From an uncultured Bacteroidales bacterium (GTDB lineage: Bacteria; Bacteroidota; Bacteroidia; Bacteroidales; UBA1715): a DNA stretch of 64,000 bases. The stretch spans positions 17,782 to 81,781 of the forward strand of contig CALAUG010000022.1 in assembly GCA_937892155.1 (NCBI GenBank), written 5' to 3'. The translations under genes and the position numbers were made by a program. This document shows positions 19,401-28,283 of this stretch, in pieces (the first letter of the stretch is position 1; every line of letters begins with the position of its first letter). Under the pieces are notes generated by a model. It worked only from the letters and a program-made list of their open reading frames with translations. It searched no databases and was not told the DNA's origin.

Positions 19401-22400
19401 CGTTGCATTATATACAAAACAGACTACAGGTAGTGGTATTTCAGTTTCAATTGATGCCAAACAGGGAAATATTGCTATTTCTCCCTATATGTACGCCATG
19501 AATCAGTTGATGCAAAATAACGAATATAAGGCTCGTGCAAAAGAGGCTGGAATTCACATGAGCCGTCAGAATTTGGGCAATAATTCAACAATGTATAACT
19601 GGCGTAAAAAATTAACTGTTCACCCTGATTGGTACAATAACGTGTATGCCGAAGACTGGGATACGACAGCACAGAGTATGGCAAAAAATTTCTCTGACAT
19701 TCAGGGTATGTTTGGATTCCAGTTGATTGGACGTGTTGCATCGTCAACAGCATACAATTTCCCGGAATGGGAATATAATAAGGCCGTACGCTGGGAAGGC
19801 AGCACAAGAAACTTGTGTGGAAATGGTTCTAAACCAGGAAGTTTTAATACAACAGACGATGGTGATATAACTCTCTATACACAAGTGTGGACACCTGATT
19901 CTACAACGGCGATTTTGCCTCACTGGCAGAATGATTTGTCTCTGGATTTGAATCAATTCCAATATTGGAATATGGATAATGAACCAGAAATTTGGGGCGG
20001 AACACACGATGCCATTATTACTGAAGTTACCGATGATGTGTTTGAAATGTATATGCAGAATTATTTTGCGACAGTAAAATTGGCAAGAAAATTATATCCA
20101 AATATCAAAATATGTGGTCCTGTTGCTGCCCACGAATGGTCGTGGTTCCACCCTGCAATACAGCCTACATATAAGGGAAAAACATATAACTGGCTGGAAT
20201 ATTTCATTATGCGTTGCGCTGAAGAGGAAAAGTCTTCTGGCGTAAAAATGATAGATGTGTTTGATATCCATAATTATCCGGAAGTTACAAATGCCGCCGA
20301 TATTATTCAAACTCATAGAATGTATTGGGATACTGAATATGATTATCCTGGAGCAAATGGTGTTAAAACAGTTGATTGCCATTGGGATAATTCTATCACG
20401 AAAGAAATGGTGTTTGTCCGTTGTCAAAAATGGTTTGATACCTATTTTGGCGCAGGCTACGACGTTACATACGGAACTTCGGAATATAATGTTAAGGAAG
20501 TTTCTTCAAATAATGCAATGGTGACAGCCTTGGCTTATGCTGGTTGTTTGGGCGAAGGAGCACGCCATGGTATGGAATTCTTTATCCCGTGGAGCTGGCG
20601 GGTTGGAATGTGGGAAACCGTCCACTTATTCAGCCGCTATGCAAAGGAAATTAATGTCTCCGCTGTCTCAAGTAACGAAACTATGCTTTCTGCATATACG
20701 TCTATCAATTCTGACAGAGATTCATTGACAATTATTTTTACGAATAGAAACGAATCGGGTACCCAGACGGTAACTGCTGAAATTGCTAATTTCAATTGTA
20801 AGGATGGAGAATATGAAGTGTTGACGTTGTCAAAATTGGGTGATACTGAAACGTTTGTTTCTCATACGGAAAATGCTTTGAAATCGTCCACGGCAACGGT
20901 AACCGACGGCGTTCTGACGATAGATTTGCCTGCGTATTCATTGACTGCTGTGTTGCTGACTTCGGATGTAGTTGAAAAATATCATGTGACCTTTGTTGAT
21001 TATGATAAATCTGTTATAGAAGAACAGGAGGTTTTGTCTGGCGAATCGGCTATCGCACCTGATGATCCTATTCGCGAAGGATACGATTTTTCTGGATGGG
21101 ATGTCGATTTTACGGATGTAACAAAGGATTTGACAGTAACCGCAACGTATACAATCAAGACATTCACAGTTACCTTTAAAGATTCTGACGGAACCTTGAT
21201 TGATGAGCAAATTGTTGAATATGGAGCGTCAGCAAAAGAACCTACACAACCTACAAAAGCAGGCTACGATTTCGTTTCATGGAACGTGGATTTCTCAAAT
21301 ATTACGAAGAACTTAATAGTGACGGCTCAATTCTCAATCAAGACATTTACAGTTACCTTTAAAGATTCTGACGGAACCTTGATTGATGAGCAGATTGTTG
21401 AATATGGAGCGTCAGCAAAAGAACCTACACAACCTACTAAAGCCGGCTACGATTTCGTTTCGTGGGACGTGGATTTCTCAAATATTACGGAGAACTTAAT
21501 AGTGACGGCTCAATTCTCAATTAAGACATTTACCGTTACCTTTAAGGATTGGGATGGAACTATCATTGCAAAGCAAGACGATGTTGCCTATGGAGGCAAT
21601 GCCACACTTCCCGAAAATCCTGTTCGTGATGGATTTGAGTTTACTGGTTGGGTTGGAATTTATGAAAACGTAATGGCCGACGAAACGGTAACTGCAAGTT
21701 ATACCGAAATAGGAAAGGCAGTCTATACGGCATTGGATAATGCAATCGTAACTGCCGAAGCATTGACGTCCGAAGGATATACAGAATCTTCGTGGAATAC
21801 GTTGCAACAGGCATTGAGTGTTGCACAGGTAGTTGATAGAAATTTACTTGAAGAAGAACAGGCTGTGGTTGATGCTGCTGCCGAAGCTTTGCAAAATGCG
21901 TTGAAAAATCTCGAAAAACTTACGTTTACCATAACATTCTCTGTCGACGGAAAGGTTATTTCGACTCAAACAATTTTTTACGGAGAAAAGGTGGAAATTC
22001 CGGATGCTCCCGTAAAAACAGGCTACGATTTTGTAAAATGGGATGCCGATTTCTCTACAATAACGTCGGATATGACAATTACTGCGATTTTCCAAATTCA
22101 AACATTTACAGTTACATTTAAAGATTGGGATGGCTCAGTTATTGACGAACAAATTGTCGAATATGCTTCTAGTGCAACGGCTCCAACTGCACCAGAACGT
22201 GAGGGATATGTGTTCTCAAAATGGGTTGGATCGTTTACGAATGTCACTTCTAACGTAATTGTCACGGCATCTTATACGGAAAAGGCAAAAGCCGATTATT
22301 CTGCGTTGGATAATCTTATTGCTAAAGCTAATGCCTTGGTAGAAAGCAAGTATTCTGCCGAAACATGGACAATTCTTCAAACTGCATTACAAAATGCAAA

Positions 22401-23190
22401 AACAGTAAATAGAAATTTATATGCCGATAAACAATCAGAAATATATACGTTGCAGACTGCACTGCAAAATGCAATGGACGGTCTAAAAACAATTGATACT
22501 TCTAAATTGTATTCAATGATAGAAGTTGCGAAGCAGACCATACAAAAGTCCAATGGAAACATTGGAACAGGTGATGGACAATATCCAGAATCTGCTGTTG
22601 TTGCGTTCCAGTCTGCAATCGATAAAGCTCAACAAGTGTATGAAAATTCAAGAAATCAAACAGAAATTGATGGTGAAGTTGAAGCTTTGCAAACGGCTAT
22701 ACAAGAATTTTTGAATTCTCAAAATCGTCGTGTGGTGGATATCTCAACGCTGACGGAATTAGTCGTACGTGCGGAAGAATTGTTGCAGCAATCCGATAAA
22801 GACAATTCAAGTCGGTACCGTTTGTTGGAATATATGGACTTATACTTGGCTAAAGAAGCGGGAAAAACTATAATTGCTCAAGAAAATCCTGTTACGGAAA
22901 ATGTATATGTACAGGTCACAAAACTTGAGAATGCCATAGCTGCGTTTGAAAATGCCTACATTACTGCCATTGATGAGGTTGAATCACTAGTAAAAGTGTA
23001 TGCCGTAGGCAAAACTATTTATGTTGAAAATGTCTGTGGTAAATCAATCGTTTTGTGTGATACAAATGGAAAGAAACTTGCCGCTGCTTCACCTGAAAAT
23101 GTTCAAAATTCTGAATGTTTTAACGTTCCACAGCCTGGTGTCTATTTCGTGATAATAGAGCAAAATTCATTTGGTGTAATTGTAAAATAA
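16462..23190 (+). CDS. Giant secreted PL14-like / GH44 multidomain glycanase
   Basis: A 2242-residue T9SS cargo. The ATG at 16462 is preferred over an upstream TTG because the signal peptide starts there (MKRIICVALSVFLYG). Domains in order: PL14-like polysaccharide lyase domain (about 20-275, with GGKLPGLG); Ig-like region with Cys pairs (285-490); InlB/Flg_new repeats (about 655-795); carbohydrate-binding domain (RYEAEEAE, 793-925); another InlB repeat; GH44-like catalytic domain (about 992-1500) with acid/base E1174 in MDNEPEIW and nucleophile E1341 in TSEYN; further InlB repeats; two or three FIVAR domains (about 1750-2160); T9SS sorting domain (last ~70). GH44 enzymes cleave beta-1,4-glucans and xyloglucan. 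Exact substrate is inferred, not shown. Confidence 0.85.
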   Translation: MKRIICVALSVFLYGIVSAQLLFSTKFESQNVGTAYTRPMWQSDGFNTGSWDGFLSTRTVIDDSYSYSGEKSLRVSYPKGCYGNSTNGTGAQVDLTFDDRDEAYMSYWIRFSDDFSWGTTNEGGKLPGLGSGNTSGDKISDGTNGFTARFMWRTGGRLVVLLYHMDFTSSMGEDVELFYPDGSPVIATRGVWHHIAERVKTNSVSGGKANADGELEVWFDGQRVLLRKGLRFRVNNDGLNELYFSTFHGGGDASWAPTVDSYIWFDDMRIGTTYESVAMQSCENPDLGGDVALCGAKSVMLQCDFTSTQAKGLNWYKDGTKVSSGTSSYSATSEGLYKVFYDSAWCAQKSSVTVTKNLNVDLGEDQYVCSNSFAMLQSNIGGEGLNYTWKKDGTALSSHGSILPVKDPGTYSLTVSQSGCADASDEVVVTSGLIPIADVSGKTGESITLQSPTSGNIAWYEDLSGEPVSTGTSFTTVFPQTETYIYAKDADAFEGYVGKPAIVEGYTYHQNSYNDRMMKFVVSKPLTIDEVTVYPYASQNVTVRIVDASSKAVKFTKTFTGVQGGEAKLALGASLQPGTYYMDGQGTTGDLLVSHDKDATIAYPYTIDGLISIPCAYMWNSENKTYYVYFYNWKVSTGNTCAATPIKLTGSGSTTDSYQVTFNVKGHGKAPASQMVEKNGNVVEPTEPTAAGCVFKGWFTDSDCTKSWNFSTGVVTANMTLYAKWELQSYTVKFVDYDDSVISTQTVEYGNSAKAPDNPTRKGYVFTGWNQDFSNVTENITVKAQYVENASSNRYEAEEAEVSGGEGVKIVESSSASNGKYVWQQKANLTFNVVVPATGEYELNFRYSLSPRTVQADGYKDQFLYVNGTKITTLRFNKTGDTDPTFDILKTNVNLQAGENTVALMVSWGWIDVDYLEIVMDEDAVYHTVTFLDWDNSVIGEPQTVKEGGAAVAPATPTRSGYNFNRWSVDFSSVTTDLTVVALYTKQTTGSGISVSIDAKQGNIAISPYMYAMNQLMQNNEYKARAKEAGIHMSRQNLGNNSTMYNWRKKLTVHPDWYNNVYAEDWDTTAQSMAKNFSDIQGMFGFQLIGRVASSTAYNFPEWEYNKAVRWEGSTRNLCGNGSKPGSFNTTDDGDITLYTQVWTPDSTTAILPHWQNDLSLDLNQFQYWNMDNEPEIWGGTHDAIITEVTDDVFEMYMQNYFATVKLARKLYPNIKICGPVAAHEWSWFHPAIQPTYKGKTYNWLEYFIMRCAEEEKSSGVKMIDVFDIHNYPEVTNAADIIQTHRMYWDTEYDYPGANGVKTVDCHWDNSITKEMVFVRCQKWFDTYFGAGYDVTYGTSEYNVKEVSSNNAMVTALAYAGCLGEGARHGMEFFIPWSWRVGMWETVHLFSRYAKEINVSAVSSNETMLSAYTSINSDRDSLTIIFTNRNESGTQTVTAEIANFNCKDGEYEVLTLSKLGDTETFVSHTENALKSSTATVTDGVLTIDLPAYSLTAVLLTSDVVEKYHVTFVDYDKSVIEEQEVLSGESAIAPDDPIREGYDFSGWDVDFTDVTKDLTVTATYTIKTFTVTFKDSDGTLIDEQIVEYGASAKEPTQPTKAGYDFVSWNVDFSNITKNLIVTAQFSIKTFTVTFKDSDGTLIDEQIVEYGASAKEPTQPTKAGYDFVSWDVDFSNITENLIVTAQFSIKTFTVTFKDWDGTIIAKQDDVAYGGNATLPENPVRDGFEFTGWVGIYENVMADETVTASYTEIGKAVYTALDNAIVTAEALTSEGYTESSWNTLQQALSVAQVVDRNLLEEEQAVVDAAAEALQNALKNLEKLTFTITFSVDGKVISTQTIFYGEKVEIPDAPVKTGYDFVKWDADFSTITSDMTITAIFQIQTFTVTFKDWDGSVIDEQIVEYASSATAPTAPEREGYVFSKWVGSFTNVTSNVIVTASYTEKAKADYSALDNLIAKANALVESKYSAETWTILQTALQNAKTVNRNLYADKQSEIYTLQTALQNAMDGLKTIDTSKLYSMIEVAKQTIQKSNGNIGTGDGQYPESAVVAFQSAIDKAQQVYENSRNQTEIDGEVEALQTAIQEFLNSQNRRVVDISTLTELVVRAEELLQQSDKDNSSRYRLLEYMDLYLAKEAGKTIIAQENPVTENVYVQVTKLENAIAAFENAYITAIDEVESLVKVYAVGKTIYVENVCGKSIVLCDTNGKKLAAASPENVQNSECFNVPQPGVYFVIIEQNSFGVIVK
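21154..21519 (+). repeat. 183-base tandem duplication inside the GH44 gene
   Basis: Two head-to-tail 183-base units (21154-21336 and 21337-21519) encode two 61-residue InlB-type repeats. By eye they differ at 7 positions, two of which change the amino acid, so the duplication is recent or kept alike by gene conversion. A third, more diverged unit follows at 21520. Confidence 0.9.
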
Positions 23191-24773
23191 TGGAAATGAA
23201 AAAGTCATTTTTCTCGTGTTTGGTTATTTGTGTTTTGTGTCTTGTCTGTTCTTCTGTGTATGCCGAAAAAGTTGAGGTTTCGGGAATTTATTACAAATTG
23301 AATAGCGACGCGACGGCTGAAGTTACGTATCGTGGAGATGATGAAGACGGTTGGATGTATTTTAACGAGAATGAATTATATACTGGTGATGTGGTTATTC
23401 CGTCGTCAATTGTGTATAACGAGAAATTGTATTCGGTTACGTCTATTGGTGCAGATGCTTTTGCCGGCAGTAAGCAAATGACAAGTCTGTCAATTGCACG
23501 TACGGTACAATCCATAGGAAGTGGTGTGTTTTCTTTGTGTAATAATCTTCGTTCCATTAGTGTAGAAAATGGGAATACGGTTTTTGTGAGTTACGATGGT
23601 GTTTTGTACGCAAAAAATCCAATGCGTATCTTTTTCGTCCCTAAAAGTATTCAAGGGGATATTGCGTTGCACGACGACATTACAGAAATTCCGAGTAGCG
23701 CCTTTCAAAATTGTACAAAAATTACAACTATCACGTTTCCCGATAATGTGACGAAAGTTGGTGATGGTGCGTTTAATGGTTGTAATCATTTGGAGGAAAT
23801 ATTTTTCAATGATAAATTAAAAACCATTGGTGTTCAAGCATTTAGCCAGTGTTCCGCGTTGCAGATTGTCAGTTTTCCTGAAAGTTTAGTGGAAATAGGG
23901 AACAGTGCATTTGTCAGCTGCCCGAATCTATTGTACGTGTTGATAAAGGAAGGTTTGAAGACTATTGGTGAAATGGCCTTTTACAATTGTGGAAGTTTGT
24001 ATGCGATTCAGTTGCCAAGTACGTTGCAAAGTATTGGAGAGAAAGCATTTTATGAATGTGTCAATTTAGCGACGATTAAAAACGACAGCCACTTTACGCT
24101 GGAAAAAGGTTCAACGGAGTATGGATATGTTGCATATTATGCGACTGAAATAATTCAAACAGAGGAAACTCCCGAAAAAGGATTTCAATATGTCAGCAAG
24201 GAATGTAAGTCGGAAGCTGTCGCAGATCAACAGGAAACGTGCTTGTGTCGCTTCGATGGAGATAATTTGATCGTATACGGTCAAATTATAAAAACTTGCG
24301 CAGGTGAACGTAACACAGCCGAAATAATAAATCTTGGTGATACTATCAAAATTCCTACGTACGAATATTACGATGACGATGTTGCTGATTGTTTGTGCGT
24401 GTTTGATTATGAAATAACGATTCCGAATGTTTTTACAGATTCCTGTGTCGTTGTTTTTCGTGGTTGGACAATAACAGCAAAACGCACTCAAACGGCTTTG
24501 CAGGGGATTGATAATCAAGCAATAAAGATTTGGCAAAGTTCACTCTCTAATCAGATTTTTATTGAAATGGGAAATGTGGGAACTGGATTGGTTGTGTATG
24601 AATTGTTTTCTGCACAAGGACAATTATTGGAACGAAAACCGATTCTGTCAACGAGTACGCAAATAGATACGCCGCACCAAACGGGAACATATTTCGTCCG
24701 TGTTATCCGAAATGGTAGAGTGGAAAAAACGGGTAAATTCAGTTCTCAATCCGTAATGCACTATGCACGATGA
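23190..24773 (+). CDS. BspA-like leucine-rich-repeat secreted protein
   Basis: A 527-residue protein with a signal peptide (about 3-26) and a BspA-type LRR_5 array (about 70-295): units such as VTSIGADAF, ITTITFPDNVTKVGDGAFNGC and LKTIGVQAFSQC repeat every 22-24 residues. These surface proteins bind host or matrix ligands. The C-terminal 80 residues resemble a T9SS sorting domain (YELFSAQGQLLER...GTYFVRVI), but about 15 polar residues extend past its usual end. Its ATG shares a base with the GH44 stop codon (TAATG), so the two are translationally coupled. A second ATG six bases on is possible. Confidence 0.82.
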   Translation: MEMKKSFFSCLVICVLCLVCSSVYAEKVEVSGIYYKLNSDATAEVTYRGDDEDGWMYFNENELYTGDVVIPSSIVYNEKLYSVTSIGADAFAGSKQMTSLSIARTVQSIGSGVFSLCNNLRSISVENGNTVFVSYDGVLYAKNPMRIFFVPKSIQGDIALHDDITEIPSSAFQNCTKITTITFPDNVTKVGDGAFNGCNHLEEIFFNDKLKTIGVQAFSQCSALQIVSFPESLVEIGNSAFVSCPNLLYVLIKEGLKTIGEMAFYNCGSLYAIQLPSTLQSIGEKAFYECVNLATIKNDSHFTLEKGSTEYGYVAYYATEIIQTEETPEKGFQYVSKECKSEAVADQQETCLCRFDGDNLIVYGQIIKTCAGERNTAEIINLGDTIKIPTYEYYDDDVADCLCVFDYEITIPNVFTDSCVVVFRGWTITAKRTQTALQGIDNQAIKIWQSSLSNQIFIEMGNVGTGLVVYELFSAQGQLLERKPILSTSTQIDTPHQTGTYFVRVIRNGRVEKTGKFSSQSVMHYAR

Positions 24774-24797
24774 ATTGGTTTTGTGGAGTATTGAATT

Positions 24798-26285
24798 TTA
24801 ATACCCAATGTTTTTTTTCAATTCAGATTCCCATCGCTCGTATGCTTCGCAATATGCGTTGTAATTTTGAATGTCTGGTTCTATTGTTTCCAATTTCTTG
24901 AGATTGCAGAATGCTTCCTGTGGAGTTTTATAAAATCCAAGTCCGATTCCTGCGCCACGTGCGGCGCCAATTGAACCGTCGGTGTTGTAGAGTTCAATAG
25001 TTGCTCCAGAAATGCTTGCCAATGTTTCTCTAAAAATTGGACTTAAAAACATATTGGCTTTTCCTGCGCGTATTACCGATGGCTGTATGCCGATGGTTTT
25101 CATTATTTCCATTCCGTAGTTGAACGAAAATGCAATGCCTTCGTGCGCGGCACGTACCACGTGATTTGCTGTGTGTGTTGTCAAACTTAATCCAGAAATT
25201 GACGCATTGATATTTTTATCTTGCAATACTCGTTCGGCGCCGTTTCCAAAAGGAAGAACCGACAATCCGTCGGAACCGATGGCAACCGTTGATGCCATCG
25301 CATTCATTTCGTCATACGAGGCGTTTGGGCAGATATTTTTGTGTATCCACGAATTCATTATGCCTGTTCCGTTTATGCACAACAAAACGCCTAAACGTGG
25401 ATTTTCTACGTTATAATTTACGTGAGCGAATGTGTTCACACGCGATTTTGGGTCGAATGTGATTTCGTCGCATACGCCATACACAACTCCCGAAGTGCCT
25501 GCTGTTGTTGCTATTTCACCAGGATTTAGTACGTTGAGCGACAATGCGTTGTTTGGCTGGTCGCCGGCGCGGTACGAAATGGTTATGTTTGTGTGAAGTC
25601 CGAGTTCCTTTGCTGCAGATTCGCTTATTTTACATTGTCTGCCGAATGTCGGTACAATGTCGGCTAATAAGGAAGAATCAATTCCATAGTAATCGAGCAG
25701 TAGTTTTGCCGGAGCCGATTCTTTGAAATCCCACAACATACCTTCGGAAAGTCCGCTGATTGTTGTTTGGATTTCTCCCGATAATTTCATTGCAATGTAG
25801 TCGCCGGGAAGCATAATTTTGTGTATTCTGCTATAAATTTCAGGTTCGTTTTCTTGAATCCAACGAAGTTTCGATGCAGTGAAATTTCCCGGACTATTTA
25901 GTAGATGCGACAGACTGAGTTCTGCACCAATTTCTTTGAATGCTTTTTCTCCAATGCTGGTAGCACGGCTGTCGCACCAAATTATTGCAGGACGAAGTAC
26001 GCTGTGGTTTTGGTCAACGCAAACCAATCCGTGCATTTGATACGAAATTCCTATGGCGGAAATGTCTTGTACATTGACATTCGAAGTTTGTAGGACTTCA
26101 GTCAATGCCATTTTTAAATTTTTCCACCATTCTTCTGGTTCTTGTTCTGCCCAGCCAATTTGTTTTGCAATGATTGGCATCTCTTGCTTTGGATAGAAAG
26201 CCGATGCTGCGCAGTTCCCATTTTCACCGTTTACCAACGAAACTTTTACCGATGAACTGCCAATGTCAAATCCTAAAAAATACAT
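24798..26285 (-). CDS. xylB: Xylulokinase-like FGGY sugar kinase
   Basis: A 495-residue FGGY-family kinase. The start at 26285 (MYFLGFDIGSSSVKVSL) places the phosphate-binding FDIGSSS at the N-terminus. Other family signs are SYQMHGLVCVD (xylulokinase-type substrate loop), IIWCDSRAT, the GDYIAMKLSG segment and the second nucleotide-binding region TTAGTSGVVYG and GKANMFLSPIF. The reaction is phosphorylation of D-xylulose, linking xylose to the pentose phosphate pathway. Xylose isomerase is not visible. FGGY kinases vary in substrate, so xylulose is probable, not certain. Confidence 0.85.
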   Translation of the reverse strand: MYFLGFDIGSSSVKVSLVNGENGNCAASAFYPKQEMPIIAKQIGWAEQEPEEWWKNLKMALTEVLQTSNVNVQDISAIGISYQMHGLVCVDQNHSVLRPAIIWCDSRATSIGEKAFKEIGAELSLSHLLNSPGNFTASKLRWIQENEPEIYSRIHKIMLPGDYIAMKLSGEIQTTISGLSEGMLWDFKESAPAKLLLDYYGIDSSLLADIVPTFGRQCKISESAAKELGLHTNITISYRAGDQPNNALSLNVLNPGEIATTAGTSGVVYGVCDEITFDPKSRVNTFAHVNYNVENPRLGVLLCINGTGIMNSWIHKNICPNASYDEMNAMASTVAIGSDGLSVLPFGNGAERVLQDKNINASISGLSLTTHTANHVVRAAHEGIAFSFNYGMEIMKTIGIQPSVIRAGKANMFLSPIFRETLASISGATIELYNTDGSIGAARGAGIGLGFYKTPQEAFCNLKKLETIEPDIQNYNAYCEAYERWESELKKNIGY

Positions 26286-26303
26286 TTGCTTTGTTTTTCT
26301 ATT

Positions 26304-26334
26304 CAAAAATAGCAAAAAGTGTATAAAATACAAT
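26304..26334 (-). promoter_or_regulatory. Bacteroidota promoter for xylB
   Basis: On the minus strand: ATTG (26331-26334), a 19-base spacer, then TATTTTTG (26304-26311), an exact TAnnTTTG. It lies 18 bases before the xylB start and supports the choice of 26285 as start. Confidence 0.6.
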
Positions 26335-26485
26335 AAGAACGTTTTCCAAATACCTGTGCTGGAGTTCTGTCATCAGAAAACTTTATGTTGTTTGTGGATG
26401 AAAATAATTTGATTGTCAATTTTTTATCAAAAAATAAGAAGGAGAGGATAATGATTCGGATTTTGGGATACTTTTGCCTCCCGAA

Positions 26486-27850
26486 ATGATAAAAAATCTC
26501 ACAAAAGGCAATCCGGCCAAGGTAATTTTTTTGTTCTCGCTCCCGATAATATTGGGGAACGTGTTCCAGCAGATATACAGCATTGTCGATTCGGTTATTG
26601 TCGGACGTTTTGTGTGCTATCAGGCATTGGCAGGCGTAGGAATTACTGGAGGATTGACGTTTTTTGTTTTTGGTTTTGTCATTGGAATTACCAGTGGCTT
26701 GGGAATTAAGACGGCTCAATTTTTTGGCGCAAAAGATTTTGAAAATATGCGTCGTTCGTTGGGTACGGGCATCGTTATCAGCATTGTAAGTTCATGCATT
26801 ATTACATTTTTGGCGTTGATAACCATTCATCCAATGCTTCGTTTGATGGATGCTTCTCCCGATATTTATGAGTATTCTTATATCTATTTGAAAATCACTT
26901 ATATAGGAATCATATCGCAGTTTGCATACAATTTGGTTGCTTGTATTCTGCGAGCATTGGGCGACAGCAAAACCCCGTTGTATTTCCTTATTTTTTCATC
27001 GGTTCTCAATATAATTTTAGACATTTTGTTTGTGAAAACGTTTGGCTTTGGCGTTGCAGGAGCTGCGTGGGCAACGGTTATTGCACAAATTATTTCGGCA
27101 ATTTGTTGTTTCATATATGTGTTTAAACGCTATCCAGAATTGCACCTTGCAAAAAGTGATTTCAATACCAATTGGAAATTTGTGTGGGAGCATTTGAAAA
27201 TTGGTCTGCCAATGGCTTTGCAATTCAGTATTACGTCGATAGGTGTGATTTTGCTGTATGCAGCCTTAAATAATTTCCCAACCACGTATATTGCGGGTTA
27301 CACAACTGCAAATAAAATTCAGAGTTTGGGCATGCTTGTGCCGATTTCGTTGGGCGTAGGTGTGGCAAATTACGTCGGACAGAATTATGGCGCGCGCAAT
27401 TTTGTCCGTATGCGTATAGGGGTGAATTCCGCCGTGATTATGACATTATGTTTTTGTCTGGTAATAAGTTCGTTAATGGCCTTTTTCGCCGATGCGTTGA
27501 CGTCGTTGTTTATAGATGACAAGGTTGTTGCCAATATTTCTGAAATTTATACTGCATCGCGGTGGTACATATATATATCCGCATTGTTTTTCCCGTTTTT
27601 GTTTGTGTTGTTTGTGTATAGAAATGCCTTGCAAGGCGTAGGAAAAACCTTTTTGCCGTTGATGGCAGGTGTTTTGGAATTGGTTATACGTGCTGTTGCA
27701 TCGGTAATTTTGCCACCAATGTTCGGTTACAACGGAATTTTGCTCGTCGATGTGCTTGCGTGGGTGGGAGCGTGCACATTGCTTACAATCGGCTATATTG
27801 TGCAGATGCCGAAAAAAGCCGATTTCTATAAGGTAAGAAGTAAACATTAA
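26486..27850 (+). CDS. MATE family multidrug exporter
   Basis: A 454-residue inner-membrane protein with the 12-helix MATE fold in two halves. The family opening is visible: FLFSLPIILGNVFQQIYSIVDSVIVGRFV, with the paired G.GI and N-half motifs, and the second half starts at GLPMALQFSITSIGV. MATE proteins export cationic drugs or metabolites using Na+ or H+. The start at 26486 (ATG, MIKNLTKGNPAKVI) is the usual MATE start. It is divergent from xylB, with a 200-base shared upstream region. Confidence 0.93.
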   Translation: MIKNLTKGNPAKVIFLFSLPIILGNVFQQIYSIVDSVIVGRFVCYQALAGVGITGGLTFFVFGFVIGITSGLGIKTAQFFGAKDFENMRRSLGTGIVISIVSSCIITFLALITIHPMLRLMDASPDIYEYSYIYLKITYIGIISQFAYNLVACILRALGDSKTPLYFLIFSSVLNIILDILFVKTFGFGVAGAAWATVIAQIISAICCFIYVFKRYPELHLAKSDFNTNWKFVWEHLKIGLPMALQFSITSIGVILLYAALNNFPTTYIAGYTTANKIQSLGMLVPISLGVGVANYVGQNYGARNFVRMRIGVNSAVIMTLCFCLVISSLMAFFADALTSLFIDDKVVANISEIYTASRWYIYISALFFPFLFVLFVYRNALQGVGKTFLPLMAGVLELVIRAVASVILPPMFGYNGILLVDVLAWVGACTLLTIGYIVQMPKKADFYKVRSKH

Positions 27851-27880
27851 GAATCAAGAAACAAGAATCAGGATTCAAGA
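27848..27880. repeat. Degenerate GAATCAAGAA intergenic repeat
   Basis: The text GAATCAAGAA-ACAAGAATC-AGGATTCAAGA recurs in related form at about 13025-13070 and, reversed, at about 54035-54055. All copies are intergenic. Confidence 0.45.
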
Positions 27881-27946
27881 CTTTGCATTGTTAAAATTTT
27901 GAGTCCTTGAGTGTTGATAAAAGATTATCCCTATGCTTTACGCAAG

Positions 27947-27961
27947 CATAACGTTTGCTAT
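27947..27961 (+). other. Motif CATAACGTTTGCTAT upstream of the DUF1016 fragment
   Basis: A 15-base motif ending 3 bases before the ATG of the DUF1016 fragment. A copy with one difference (CATAGCGTTTGCTAT, 63839-63853) sits 8 bases before the DUF1016 gene at the window end. The second copy is an inverted repeat ATAGC-GTTT-GCTAT. Confidence 0.55.
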
Positions 27962-27964
27962 AAA

Positions 27965-28258
27965 ATGAATAAGAATACTGACATATTCGATATCAATATT
28001 AAAGATTATGCCGATTTGCTAAAAAAGGTAAAACACCGTATTTATCTTGCCCAACAACGCGCAATACTCTCTGCAAATGAAGAAATGTTGCGTATGTATT
28101 GGGATATTGGGAATATGCTACATTCTCGACAAGAGGAAGCGGGTTGGGGAACAAAGTTTCTTGAAAGGCTTTCCAATGATTTGAAAAATGAATTCCCTGA
28201 TGTTAAAGGCTTTTCTGTGCGTAACTGTCAGTTTATGATTCAGTTCTATAAATTCTGA
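27965..28258 (+). pseudogene. Truncated DUF1016 (YhcG-like) protein, N-terminal part
   Basis: Only 97 residues of a family that normally has about 330-380. The sequence covers the N-terminal DUF1016 domain: AQQRAILSANEEMLRMYWDIG and GTKFLERLSNDLKNEFPDVKGFS. It stops at FYKF*, right where the C-terminal nuclease-like half should begin, and is followed directly by a type I S-subunit fragment in another frame. DUF1016 genes often sit in type I restriction loci, so a deletion probably removed the rest. Could still be translated as a short protein. Confidence 0.8.
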
Positions 28259-28283
28259 AAGGTATGAAAGACATTTTAAATAT

